Positions 10,403 through 20,750 of a DNA stretch of 50,000 bases are shown in pieces. Position 1 is the first letter of the stretch, and each line of letters opens with the position of its first letter. A program made the translations under genes and the position numbers. This DNA comes from Neocallimastix lanati (nom. inval.) (Eukaryota > Neocallimastigomycota > Neocallimastigomycetes > Neocallimastigales > Neocallimastigaceae), in the NCBI GenBank assembly GCA_016946835.1, contig JACVTC010000055.1:1-50000 (forward strand), in the 5' to 3' direction. The notes under the pieces are model-generated. The model saw nothing but the letters and a program-made list of their open reading frames with translations. It did not search any database and was not told where the DNA came from.

Positions 10403-10442
10403 GACTTCAAGGGACGAAGTCTACTCTTAAGAGGGGACGTCT
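10403..10442 (+). other. Stem-loop and polypurine tract of element 2
   Basis: The hairpin GACTTC-AAGGGAC-GAAGTC at 10403-10421 is identical to that of element 1. It is followed by AAGAGGGGACGTCT, which abuts the LTR start TGGAACG. Conservation between two otherwise diverged non-coding 3' ends suggests function. Confidence 0.7.
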
Positions 10443-10475
10443 TGGAACGTTACGTTCAGAAAAATATGAATTTCT

Positions 10476-10519
<44 letters not shown>

Positions 10520-10887
10520 AAATTATTTAAATTTATATTTAATTAGTTTATATGAATAAGTAAATAAATAATGATATTTATTTAACAAACAATTAAATTA
10601 TTAAATTAAAGTATATTTTTAATTAAAAGTTAGTATTTTTATTTATGTAAATAATAAACTAAATAGTTAAATAATTTTAAATTACTAATATTTCTAAATA
10701 ATATGTATTTAAAATAAATATTTTTAATTATTTTTAATATGTATTTAAAATAAATATTGTTTATTATTTTTAAGGTATATTTAGTTAAAATATATTAATT
10801 CAATTTATATTAACAATTAAATTGTATAAAAATTATAAAATAAAAATTAGGAAAATAACCAAATAGTATAAAAAAATATTAAATTAA

Positions 10888-10924
<37 letters not shown>

Positions 10925-11048
10925 ATATATAAATAGGAAATTTTACAAAAATAAATTTTTGGGGAAAAAATAATAATATTAATAAAATAAAATAAAAATA
11001 AATAAAATATTATAAAAATAATTAATATAGAGCATTATGTCCCATGTT
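10443..11048 (+). repeat. 3' LTR of element 2 (start certain, end not)
   Basis: It begins TGGAACGTTACG right after the polypurine tract. Inside are two long A-runs (about 10482-10516 and 10891-10923) and a TATA-like ATATAAATAGG near 10925. A solo LTR interrupts the sequence at 11049, so the true LTR end may lie beyond 11547. Confidence 0.55.
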
Positions 11049-11543
11049 TGATACGGTACCACCATAAATACCATAATTTAGTGAAAATTAGGTTAGTGAA
11101 ATCTTATTGGTTAATAATAATTTAGTAATAATATATATAGTTAGTAAATAATAATAGTTTAAGGAATGGTTCTTTTATTAATATTAATTTAGTTTATTAA
11201 TAATTTAACCTATAAACATGTTTATTAGTATAGTTTAGTGTAGTTTTATATTTAGTTTACATTAATAATATGATAGATTTTAGTAATTAATTATATTTTA
11301 TTGAATGATTTAATTATATTTTAACTAATTAACAACTATTTATATTGATGATGTATTTTTATTGATGAATGATAATAAATAAATAAAATAAATAAACTAA
11401 ATATTAAAGTGTGAATATTATTATTGTGTGTATTATTCTATATAATATTAGAATATATTATTTTGTCAATTATTCCCTACTGTTATCGTCCAAATAAAAT
11501 AAAATAAATATTGATATTGATGTTTAATAAAAATATCGTATCA
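11049..11543 (+). repeat. Solo LTR W with target duplication
   Basis: It begins TGATACGGTACC and ends ATATCGTATCA, and its ends are inverted repeats of 7 bp. It is flanked by TGTT at 11045-11048 and 11544-11547. Internal blocks match LTR Y (3293-3761), for example AGAATATATTATTTTGTCA near the 3' side. Confidence 0.72.
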
Positions 11544-11547
11544 TGTT

Positions 11548-13279
11548 GATAAATAACAAAATTATTAAATTAAAATAAATAATAAAAAACAAATTCTGTC
11601 TAACTTAACCCAAAAATTAATCCATTCTAAAAAAAATTAAATCCATATTTAATAAAAATTAATTAAATAAAAATAATTAAAATAAAATAATAATAAATTA
11701 ATTAATCATTAATAATTTTAATTAAAAACTAAAATAAATTAATAAATAATATTTTTCTAAGACTACAAATAAACAAAATAATAAACAAATTTAACAAATT
11801 ATAAATAACAAATAAACAAACTTATAAACATCTCAAAGTTAAAATTAACTAGTTAAATAATTTTTAAGTTACTTTTATTTAAAATAATGATTATTTTATT
11901 TATTTTATAACTCAACTTTTATAAACAAATTGTAATTAAAATAACATTTTAAAACTCATCTTTATTAATATTTTAATTGTAAATATTGTTTAATTTAATA
12001 ATAAATTATTCTTTATTTCTCTTTTATTAATTTTATTATTTTTAATGTAAATAGTTTAAAATCAAAGAAAAATATAAAAACATGTAAATATTTCTTATAA
12101 ATTATTCTTTATTATTAATTAGTTAATAAATTATTATAAATATTTTATTAGTTTTAATAATCAAAAAGTATGATTATTAATTATTTAATAAATTATTATA
12201 AATATTTTATTAGTTTTAATAATCAAAAAGTATGATTATTAATTATTTAATAAATTATTATAGATATTTTATTAGTTTTTAATAATCAATTTTTTTTATG
12301 ATTATTAATTATTTTGATAAATTATTATATATTTTATTAGTTATTAATAATCAATTTTATTATTAAAATTTAAAATAAATTAGTATAAATAATAAATATT
12401 TCATTTTATTATTTTATTAGTTTTAACAATTATTTTATTAATTTAAACAAAATTAATTATTAAATAAATAAAGATTAATATTAAAATAAAAATAAATTTT
12501 TTTTAATAAAACATTTTTGTGTTTAAAACATATTTATTTTTTTTTAAATTTCTTAAATCAATTTTATTCAGTATTTATCCTTTTATTCACTTCTACAAAA
12601 TTTAATTTTTGTAGATTAAGAATATTAGGTATAAATCATTGTATGATAAGAATGTACTAAATAATGCATTCTTAATTAAATCTACGATTTATTTCTAATA
12701 CATTATGTGTACATTATTATTTTTGTACTTTAATAAATTTTTAAATCCAAAGATCAAAAATTAAATCAAAAATTATATTAAACTTTATATTTTTATATTA
12801 AATCTTATATTAATAGTAATATTTTTATATATTTAAAACTTATACTAGCAATATTAATAATAAATCTTATTTTTTTATTTTTATATTAATAATGAAAATT
12901 TGTATTAATAATATTTTTATATATTGATGATTAAAAATTTATATATTATATTTTAACTTTTATTATAAAATTTTATATCGAAATGTTTTATTTTATATTG
13001 AAAAATATTTTATTTTATTAAAAACCTTTATATTAGAATAGTATTTTTATTTTTATTTGAATATTTTAACAGATTGTAATAAAAATTATAGCCAATTAAA
13101 TAAATTCTTATTAGTAATATTTTAGATAGATTATAAAAAAAAAAAAAAAAAATGATTTATTAATATTATAAATGTATTTTATTTATATTGTTATAATTAA
13201 ATTTTATATAATCCATTATAAAACTCAATTTAAATTTAATAGTTTTTATAAAAAAAAAAAAAAAATAAATAAAATGTAA
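11548..13279. repeat. Non-coding A/T DNA with 62-bp tandem repeat
   Basis: No gene is seen. Between about 12117 and 12360 a 62-bp unit (containing TAATCAAAAAGTATGATTA) is repeated three to four times, with the last copies diverged. A loose inverted repeat sits at about 12610-12710 (GTAGATTAAGAAT against ATTCTTAATTAAATCTAC). Confidence 0.6.
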
Positions 13280-13457
13280 TTTAGTGGCAAGAACAACTTT
13301 TATGCCTTGAAAAAAGTATAAATAGTTGTAAATTTTGCTACTAATTTTTAAATATCATCAAATAAATTTAATAAAATAAATAAATAAAATAAATAAATAA
13401 ATAAATAAAATTTGTGTTTCTTACTTTATTTTTATTTAATTCTCTAAAACCTTAACA
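13280..13457 (+). repeat. End of 5' LTR of element 3 with TATA box
   Basis: TATGCCTTGAAAAAAGTATAAATAG (13301-13325 region) is a likely core promoter. A related arrangement (GGCTTTAC, A/T run, GTATAAATA) precedes element 2 at about 6741-6780. The LTR ends at CTTAACA (13457), six bases before the primer-binding site. Confidence 0.55.
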
Positions 13458-13463
13458 TTTATA

Positions 13464-13480
13464 TGGTGGAGATATCGGGG
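13464..13480 (+). other. Primer-binding site of element 3
   Basis: TGGTGGAGATATCGGGG is the complement of a tRNA 3' end: CCA, discriminator A, a seven-base acceptor strand and a C-rich T-stem. tRNA-primed minus-strand DNA synthesis would start here. The tRNA identity was not determined. Confidence 0.65.
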
Positions 13481-13484
13481 AATT

Positions 13485-14906
13485 AAATAGAAATAATAGT
13501 AAATAACATAGATTTTTTTTAATTTTTTTTTATTTTATATTGATAAACAAGTAAGTCGTTAATCCTTTGATTAACCTATGGCGCTTGTTTGATATATATA
13601 TAAAAAAAAATTTTTTTTTTAAATAAGTAAAATTAAGATTCTAAAAAAACAAATTTTGTAAAATTATAACAAGGAGCGGATAGAGCTCATACACAGTGTA
13701 TTTCCAGAAAACAACAAAATATCTATTATTCATAGTAGGTTATTGGATAATAGTTATTTTGGGAATTAATTGGAAAGTAGACGAAGGTATTTGGTTACCG
13801 ACCCGGTAATAATAGTTCAGCCTTCAACGTTTCAACACACGAAGGTGCGGGTACTTTCCAAGCACTGGCGAATAAGGAGCTTACGTCACCGAAGGTGTAA
13901 GATTGTTTTTTTTTTATATTTTTTTTATTTTTCTTTGTGCTAGTTATAAGGCACTTTATTATATAAAGTATTAGACTTTGGCTAACTTCGCCATTTAAAT
14001 TTTTTTTTTATTTTTTTTTATTACTGATACTTTATTTGTTTAATAATTCCTGTAAAAGAATCTTAATTTACTTTGAAAATATTGTGTTTTTAGTTAATTT
14101 TTATTAGTTAATAAAAATATTATTGAATACTTTTAAAATTTTTTTATTTCGTACATAGATTATCGGATTAAGTTTATCCTACATAGTAATTGGGCTAGTG
14201 GGCTCTGAACTGCTATATTTTATATTGAATATAGTAATCGTGGCACACGCGTGGCATGACACCATTAGGTAAGCTGCACGTCAGACAGTGTGTACTATCA
14301 GATTGTACGACAATAAAGATTATTTTTTGTGTTTAATAATTATAATTAATTAATAATTTTATTAGCTATAACAATACAATATTTATCGTTTAAAAAGAAA
14401 AATTTTTGAAAGGTGAAAATAATAAATAAAACTTTGCTTCTAAATTTATTACTACAAATATACTAAATTACAAAATTCAAGTGGTCGATAAAGATTTCGA
14501 GCTTGAAAAATATTCTATTAAGTTGTCGATAAAGATTTCGAACTTAAAATTATTTTATTAAGTTGTCGATAAAGATTTCGAACTTAAAATTATTCCATTG
14601 AGTTGTCGATAAAGATTTCGAACTTAAAAATTATTCTATTAAGTTGTCGATAAAGATTTCGAACTTAAAAATTATTCTTAATAAAGTAGTCGAAAAGAAC
14701 CTCGTGCTTTATAATTTCTACTAAGTTGTTGATAAGGATTTCGAGCTTATATCTACTAAAGAAAGCAAATAAAATTTTTATTTTCAAAAGTTACTAAAAT
14801 ATATTGTTTTAAAAATTGATTCGATATTAAATTACCTATTAAATTATATTTTGAAAGTTGGATTTCCCAAATTTATTCGTATTTAATCACCTCATATTTA
14901 GACAAA
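13485..14906 (+). other. Long structured 5' leader of element 3
   Basis: The leader is less A/T-rich than the surroundings and carries no long frame. It has GC-richer patches around 13670-13910 and 14160-14310, including GTGGCACACGCGTGGCA. A small stem (CTATATT/AATATAG) lies near 14213-14237. Leaders of this kind usually carry RNA packaging and dimerisation signals, which is inference here. Tandem repeats occupy 14481-14760. Confidence 0.5.
14481..14760 (+). repeat. Seven ~41-bp tandem repeats in gag leader
   Basis: Units start at about 14481, 14522, 14562, 14602, 14643, 14686 and 14725. The core is GTCGATAAAGATTTCGA followed by A/GCTT and an A/T tail. The first five units are close to identical, and the last two are diverged (GTAGTCGAAAAGAACCTCG and GTTGTTGATAAGGATTTCG). 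Each core is bracketed by TCGA. Confidence 0.85.
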
Positions 14907-15812
14907 ATGTCCAAGGAAACAACTTTGAGCTTTAAAGAATTGAAAAAAGAATTGAGAGATATTGTGAAACTTAGCAAGGACAATTTAGATATTAAGTCCT
15001 GGGCTACTGAATTAAAACTTTGGATCAAGATACAAGGTATCACAGATCCAGAAACAATATTTAATGCTTGTTTACTTACCAGCTCTGGTGAAGTACAACG
15101 CGTTATTGAAGATTTGGGAGAAGATAGTGATGGTGAAAGTGATGATTCATCAGATGAAGAAGAAGATGATGATGAAGAAGAAAATGTTGATGATGATATT
15201 AAATTTCCTTCTCTTGGAAAAATTATTTCAAGTCTTGAAAATTTTTACGGTATTAAAGAAGACTAAAATTTACTTCTTAAAGAACTTCGTGCAATGCGAA
15301 TTAAAAGAAACGAAAAGATTAAAGACTTTAATGTAAGATATAGAACTTTGTACACTAAACTTGATAAAAAGAGAAGAAAGCGCATTGGTGTACTAGATTA
15401 TATTGATTCTATTCAAAATAATTATGAAGCCTGGAAGAAATTATCCCTTAAAGATGATATAAGTATGGATAAAGCTTTCAAAATTGCCGAGAAAGTAGAT
15501 AGACTTTCTGTAAGGAACAATAATACCTATAATATTAATAATTCCCAACATAATCAAAATAATCAAAACAGTACTACTTCAAGACTTTATACTAAAAGAA
15601 GAAACGAAAATTTCCAAACAAGTCAAACAAATAATAAACCGAAACCTCAAGATATTATAGAAGAATCAACCCAGAAAATGAGAAATTTATCTGTTAAAAC
15701 TTGCTTCTTCTGTAAGGAAGAAGGTCATTACTCATACTATTGCCCTCAATTAAATAAGATTATGGAAAAAAATAAAAAAGAAATATATTCCAAAAAGTCT
15801 TTAAACTTCTAA
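14907..15812 (+). pseudogene. gag: Gypsy gag (capsid/nucleocapsid), one stop
   Basis: The ATG at 14907 (AAAATGTCC context) begins MSKETTLSFKEL. A helical region, an acidic Asp/Glu stretch (about residues 72-95) and a capsid-like part follow. A single TAA at 15264-15266 interrupts the frame, and the same frame continues (NLLLKELRAMRIKR) to TAA 15810-15812. Near the end lies a zinc knuckle of form C-x2-C-x4-H-x4-C (CFFCKEEGHYSYYC), the RNA-binding nucleocapsid motif. Without the stop the chain would be about 301 aa. Gag would form the particle and package the element RNA. The stop makes this copy defective unless read through. Confidence 0.85.
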
Positions 15813-15852
15813 ATGGGAGCAGAAGCACTCCCAATGACAAAACAATAGCTTC
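15800..15852 (+). promoter_or_regulatory. Programmed -1 frameshift signal with pseudoknot
   Basis: In the gag frame the codons read TCT TTA AAC TTC TAA, giving the canonical slippery heptamer T TTA AAC at 15800-15806. After a 7-nt spacer, TGGGAG (15814-15819) can pair with CTCCCA (15828-15833). The loop bases GAAGC (15822-15826) can pair with GCTTC (15848-15852). This is an H-type pseudoknot with stems of 6 and 5 bp. A -1 slip enters the frame that is open to 16717. Confidence 0.75.
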
Positions 15853-16717
15853 ATTAAATAATTTACAAAATAATACTTTTACTAAGAATACTCCAATTGA
15901 TAATAATTCCTTTAATGAAGAATCTGAAGAATCTGATTTTAGTGACACAACTGAAAGTGAGGATGATATCATTATAAATGCTATAAAAAGAAAAATGAAT
16001 GATAATAACAGCGAAAAAGAAGAAAATAATTCCAAGAAAGTACATAAAAGTTTAAAAGATAATCCACGTCCTTTCGCAACTCCTGCTTTAAGAAAGAAGA
16101 AAGAAAATGAGCTACATAATAAACCAAATAAAGTTTATAAAAATCAAATACTTCCTTCAATTTTAACTCAACCAAATATTAACAAAGAAAAACAAAAAGA
16201 AAAGGAATTAAGAAATATGACAAGAGTAAGAGAAAGTAAAGAAGAAAACAACAATTATTCATCAAAAGGAAAGGAAAAAGTTGAATCTGAAGATATACTT
16301 GTAATCGATAATGAAATAGAAGATCTAGAAATGAATAAAGATAATCAACAAAATAAAACTAATACTTTGGAAAAATTAATTTCAACAAAAACTAAAGAAA
16401 CTAATAATGGAAATACTCAATTAGTAAAAAGGAATATCAAAATGATGAATAATAAAGAACCTTACAATATTATGGATGATTTAAATAATCTTAAATCCAA
16501 TATTACGATAGGTCAACTCTTGAATGCATGTCCCAAAATTCGTTCACAATTAACTCAAGGTTTAAAGTTAGAAAAATCTAAAATAATTGGAACTGTAGAC
16601 AATGTAATAGCACGAACTTTATTAGTGAATAACTATGATCATAGCTACATAAGTAAAAGTAATGAAGTAGCCGAAGAAGACTTAGCAATGGAGAAAAACC
16701 TAGATAAGATTTTTTGA
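15806..16717 (+). CDS. Start of pol frame, pre-protease region
   Basis: This is the -1 frame relative to gag, open for 304 codons from the slippery site. The sequence is Lys/Asn/Glu-rich and apparently disordered (SEESDFSDTTESEDDI, KKVHKSLKDN). Then comes ITIGQLLNACPKIRSQLTQ, a conserved helix-like block also present in element 2 before protease. It ends DLAMEKNLDKIF and a stop at the junction with the minus-strand element, so protease and the enzymes are absent. The first ATG (15995) is not needed if frameshifting supplies the start. Confidence 0.75.
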   Translation, partial: LLNGSRSTPNDKTIASLNNLQNNTFTKNTPIDNNSFNEESEESDFSDTTESEDDIIINAIKRKMNDNNSEKEENNSKKVHKSLKDNPRPFATPALRKKKENELHNKPNKVYKNQILPSILTQPNINKEKQKEKELRNMTRVRESKEENNNYSSKGKEKVESEDILVIDNEIEDLEMNKDNQQNKTNTLEKLISTKTKETNNGNTQLVKRNIKMMNNKEPYNIMDDLNNLKSNITIGQLLNACPKIRSQLTQGLKLEKSKIIGTVDNVIARTLLVNNYDHSYISKSNEVAEEDLAMEKNLDKIF

Positions 16718-16720
16718 TTG

Positions 16721-17240
16721 ATATTCTATCCATATCGATCATCGTATCAATTAGGTAAAACCAATTACTTTTAAGAAGTAATTGGGAAAAACCCTAATTA
16801 ACCGATTCGTTAATCTAATGTAATTGATCGAAAATAAAAGAATAAAATAATAAAAGATATTTCGATCATAAAATTATAATTTTACAAATAAGGAAAATAA
16901 CATAATGATATTAATAAACAAAATACAGAATACATTATTAAAATACATATTAGAATACATAATATATTTGTTTACAATTTAATTAAATAAATAAACTAAA
17001 ATTAATAAATTTAATAATTAAATGTATAATTAAATAAACTATAATTATTTATAAATGTATAAATAATAATTAATTAAATAAATTTTGTGGTATTAAATTA
17101 ATGAATATTTAATATGGAGTTAAATAAATTATTAATAATATTTAAATGAATAAATATTATATAATTAAATAAAGTTATAATTATAACTTTAACTAAGAAA
17201 ATATAATTATTTTATTTAAAAATAATTATAGATTCTTACA
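16721..17240 (-). repeat. 3' LTR of element 4 with strong hairpin
   Basis: It starts TGTAAGAATC at 17240 beside the polypurine tract. The far end near 16721 is approximate. At 16749-16799 CCAATTACTT pairs with AAGTAATTGG around TTAAG, extended by AATTAGG/CCTAATT. This is a conspicuous stem that could be in the LTR R region. Confidence 0.5.
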
Positions 17241-17270
17241 TTGCTCCTTTTAAGATTATGGCTCTTTCAA

Positions 17271-17588
17271 TTATTTATTCCGCTCTGTATAAGGCTCCAA
17301 TTGTGAGATATGAAATACCGGATAGAGATGAAGATTTTCTGGTAACTCCAAACGGTAGTTCATTCTTTCCCTCTTTTCGATGATTTTAAAAGGCCCTAAG
17401 TATTGTGAGGCTAGTTTTTTGGCAGGTTTGTTTGTAAAATAGTACCGTTTGAGCCAAACCTTGTCGTTTACTTGAAGATCGGGTCCAATGGAAGTTCGTT
17501 TATCACCATATTTTTTAAAGTCTTCTTTTGCTTTTATCAAATGTTGGCGAAGAGCATCAAAGTGAGAAGACCAGTGGAACAATAGCAA
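17271..17588 (-). pseudogene. Element 4 integrase C-terminal part, frameshifted
   Basis: The true homology begins at HFDALRQHLIKAKEDFKKYGDK and runs through QVNDKVWLKRYYF, the GPF box (YLGPFKII) and a final HISQLEPYTERNK. This is the usual integrase tail of this lineage. It is in a different frame from the core, and roughly a hundred residues between EQYLRCYC and HFDALRQ are missing, so an out-of-frame deletion occurred near 17570-17590. Confidence 0.8.
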
Positions 17589-20311
17589 CGGAGATATTGT
17601 TCAACGATAGAGTTAGTACGTTCGACTTGGCCATTTGACTGTTGATGATGGGCAGTAGCTAAACTTGGTTTAGCATGGATTGCAGAGCATAGGGAAGTCC
17701 AAAATTCAGAGGAGAACTGAGAACCATGATCAGATACAATGATTTTTGGAAAACCATGGTATCGAAAAACATTATATAGAAGGAGCTTAACTGTAAGATC
17801 GGCAGTTGGGACATCGGAACAAGGCACAAGATGGATCATTTTAGTTAAATGATCAGACACAACCATTATACAAGTGCAACCTTGCGAAGTTGGCTGGTAG
17901 ACAATATAGTCGACCCCTATAATTTCCCAGGGTTTTGTAGGAATGGGAAGCGGCTGAATTTTACCATAGGGTTTATGCCTGCGCGTTTTGCTTCGACAAC
18001 AGGTATCGCACGATATAACATAATTATAGATATCTTTTTTCATGTTGGGCCACCAGTAGTACCTTTTTAATTTTTCATAGGTCCTATCTACCCCCTGGTG
18101 TCCACTAATTGGTGCGTCATAAAAAGTTTTTAAAATTCTTGCCTTAAGAGAGGATGGCACTATGATGCGTTTTTGAAAATGTAAAACGCCATCGACGAGG
18201 CTAAATAATGAACTTTTAATTTCGTTCGACTTATTACGGATTTTAGATAAGACTTCCTTGCAGTATTTATCTGCATTTTGTGCTTTAATAAGACTATGAA
18301 TATTATCATTTATAGCACAACAAAAAGAATCAGATTTAATAACTGAATTAATATTAGGTGGAAGTTCGATTTTATAATCAGGCCTTCTGGATAATGCATC
18401 AGGTTTACCACCTTTCGCTCCTGGCCTATAAGAAATCCGAAAATCAAATTTGGAAAGGAATAAGCTCCAACGTATTTGTCTTTGATTTAAGTGTTGGGGC
18501 TTCTTAAAGTATAGTAAATTCTTATGATCGGTTATTACTAGGACTGGATATTTAGCACCTTTGAGATGATGCCTCCAAACATCGAAAGCTGTAATTATGG
18601 CAAGAAGCTCTTTATTATATATTGTATAATTGACTTCTGCCTTATTTAAAGACCTAGAATGAAAGGCCACTGGATGTAATAAATTATCGGTACTACTAAT
18701 TTGTGAGAGTACACAACCAAAAGCAAAGTCGCTGGCATCGGTCTCCACAACAAATTCTTTCTCAGAATCTGGAAAGATAAGTACCTCACCAGTTGTAAAC
18801 GATGCTTTTAGTTTTATGAAAGCATCTTCAGCTTCCGAGTTCCAGTTAAAATTATTTTCCTTTTTAAGGAGAGCGCGAAGAGGTTCCATAATTTTAGCAA
18901 AGTTCTTAATAAACTTGCGATAAAAATTGCAAAGCCCAAGGAAACTTTGAAGTTCCTTTAAATTTTTTGGAGTAGGCCATTCTAAGACCGATTTGACCTT
19001 GTTTTGGTCCATTGTTAGACCATTAATAGAAACAGTGAAGTCTAGAAAAGTAGTTTCTGTAACATGAAAGTCACACTTTTCTAATTTTACATATAAGCCA
19101 TTATCAATAAGTAATTTTAATACAATGCGAACATGATTTACATATTCTGAAATAGTTTTGGAATAGATAATGATGTCGTCAAGATATACTTGAACATAAG
19201 AACCGATGACATCATTAAGCACATCTTGTATAAATCTTTGAAATACCGAAGGGGCATTTCTTAATCCAAAAGGCATTACAAGATATTCGTAATGACCAAT
19301 TGGAGTCCTGAAAGCAGTTAAGTATTCATGTCCAGCTTTAACTCTAACAAGATTATAAGCCGAACGCAAATCCAACCTAGTGAATATTTTTGAATCTTTA
19401 AACGATTCTATTTAATCACTTATTCTTGGAATTGGATAGCTATTACGAATTGTAATAGCATTAAGGCGTCTATAATCTACACAGAGCCTTAAAGAACCAT
19501 CATGTTTTTTCACGAATAAAACAGGTGCACCCGCTGGTGATTTAGATTTGCGAATGAACTTCTTTTTTAGATTTTCTTTAATATACTCTTTTAAAGTTTT
19601 TAATTTAGTAGTAGTTAAAGAGTATATTGGACCAAAGTATAATTGACCTCCAGGAATGAGATCAATGGAGATATCATATTCTCGATGAGGCGTGAGTTTC
19701 TCTTCATTTTTCTTTTCAAATACAATTATTAGATCATAATAATATTTGTTAATAATTTCTTCTTTGTTAAGTTGTTCTTAATTGTTGGTTGATCCAGGTA
19801 TCATTACGGCACAAATGTCTTCATCAAAGAGTTCATCTTCTGAGATAGATTCAGGAATTATGGTGTCGCAATGATTTTCATCATTCGAGTTATTTTGAGT
19901 GATCGTGGATGCTGTTACTTCTGATTTTTGATTGAAAAATTTGTTCTTCCTTGAGGATGGACAATGTGATCCACAATGTCTTCCGATAAAGTATATCTTG
20001 TTTGCCTGATAATTAATATACGGATTATGTTTTGACTGCCAATCTCTTCCTAAGATTCCATTAATACCATTTAGTTGCAGATTCCCAATACAGAATTCAA
20101 ATATTTCGCTATGATCCATTATTTTTAACCTCAATGGTTTTGTTGTTTGCTTAATAGTCATATTTTGACCATTAGGCAATTGAATGTTTATTGGTGTTGA
20201 AAACCCTGAAGTTGGTATTTTGTTTGAGTTAGTGAAGTTTTTACATAAAAAACTTCTTGCTGACCCTGAATCGATTAAAAAGTTGGTCCTAACGTTTCTT
20301 CCATTTATCAT
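17537..20311 (-). pseudogene. pol: Element 4 pol: PR-RT-RH-IN with stops
   Basis: This is one frame with two TAA codons (19778-19780 and 19412-19414). Protease (20311-19781) shows FLIDSGSARSFL and GILGRDWQ. The RT part has [26 protein letters not shown], then DLRSAYNLV, FGLRNAPSVFQRF and YLDD. RNase H has ETDASDFAFG, YNKELLAI and ITDHKNL. The integrase has GHQGVDRTYEKLKRYYWWP, CDTCC, then DYIVYQ, VSDHGSQF and SNGQVERTN. The catalytic residues survive, but the stops and the integrase deletion abolish function. Single-base changes such as TTA to TAA suggest decay rather than design. Confidence 0.9.
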
Positions 20312-20324
20312 TAAAAATCATGCT

Positions 20325-20750
20325 ACTATACTAGAATCCCCTTTTCGTCGAGTTGGTCTAGAGATTATTGGTCCCCTCCCAAAAACCAAATCAAAAAACA
20401 AATATATTATAGTACTTGTTGATTATTTCACTAAGTGGGTGGAAGCTGAACCACTCACAACTATTGAATCAAATGATGTAATAAAATTTTTAACAAGAGT
20501 ATTTTCACATCATGGTATTCCAGAAGTATTAATTACCGATAATGGACCTCAATTTACTTCAGACACAACGAAAGGATTCTTAGATTTATATGGTGTTTAT
20601 GTACATTATACAAGCACCCATCACCCTGAAAGTAATGGCCCAGTTGAAAAAAGAAATCGCGAAATTGGAAAATATTTAAGGTTATTGGGAAACAATCAAA
20701 AGGATTGGGATGAAATTCTATTAAAGGCAAAGAACTTTAATTATAAATAA
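20325..20750 (+). pseudogene. Gypsy integrase core fragment (element 5)
   Basis: The homology starts at SPFRRVGLEIIGPLPKTK and covers the DDE core: NKYIIVLVDYFTKWVEAEPL, ITDNGPQF and SNGPVEKRNREI. It stops after DWDEIL where the sister elements continue PSALWALRT. The usual NGEVE is NGPVE, but the catalytic Glu is retained. Sequence before 20325 in this frame is the antisense of element 4 protease, not part of the protein. It could be the remnant of element 3 beyond the element 4 insertion, although PR, RT and RH would then be deleted. Confidence 0.85.

Larger units (their letters stand above)
6741..11048 (+). mobile_element. Ty3/gypsy element 2, nearly full pol
   Basis: The order is: LTR end with TATA-like AGTATAAATA (6771-6780) and LTR terminus near 6870, a short remnant of the pre-protease region, then protease, RT, RNase H, integrase, stem-loop, polypurine tract and 3' LTR from 10443. 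The primer-binding site, leader and nearly all of gag are missing between 6870 and 6899. It is therefore internally deleted, although pol is one long frame. The left edge is approximate. Confidence 0.8.
13280..16717 (+). mobile_element. Ty3/gypsy element 3, 5' half
   Basis: It comprises an LTR end, primer-binding site, 1.4-kb leader with tandem repeats, gag, a frameshift signal and the first part of pol. It stops just before protease, where a minus-strand element begins. It supplies the 5' parts that elements 1 and 2 lack and is of the same lineage. The LTR's left boundary was not found. Confidence 0.8.
16720..20320 (-). mobile_element. Ty3/gypsy element 4, other lineage, decayed
   Basis: Read on the minus strand it runs protease, RT, RNase H, integrase, polypurine tract (AAAAGGAGCAA) and LTR from 17240. 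It lacks gag and its 5' LTR, and breaks off at about 20320 against an unrelated plus-strand integrase. The motifs YLDDII and DFRISYRPGAKGGKPDALSRR, and the ending HPVFHISQLEPY-like, set it apart from elements 1-3. Confidence 0.85.

Noticed and set aside
14481-14760. CRISPR-like spaced repeats
   Set aside because: The ~41-bp units are contiguous and degrade at one end, with no unique spacers. The setting is a retrotransposon leader in a eukaryote.
15760-16175. Minus-strand hydrophobic frames
   Set aside because: They are antisense to the Lys/Asn-rich pol start of element 3. AAA/AAT codons read in reverse give Phe/Leu/Ile-rich chains.
17849-18070. Plus-strand frame inside element 4
   Set aside because: It is the shadow of the minus-strand integrase coding sequence.
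20184-20324. N-terminal extension of the integrase fragment
   Set aside because: This stretch is antisense to the protease of the minus-strand element, so only the part from about 20325 is integrase.
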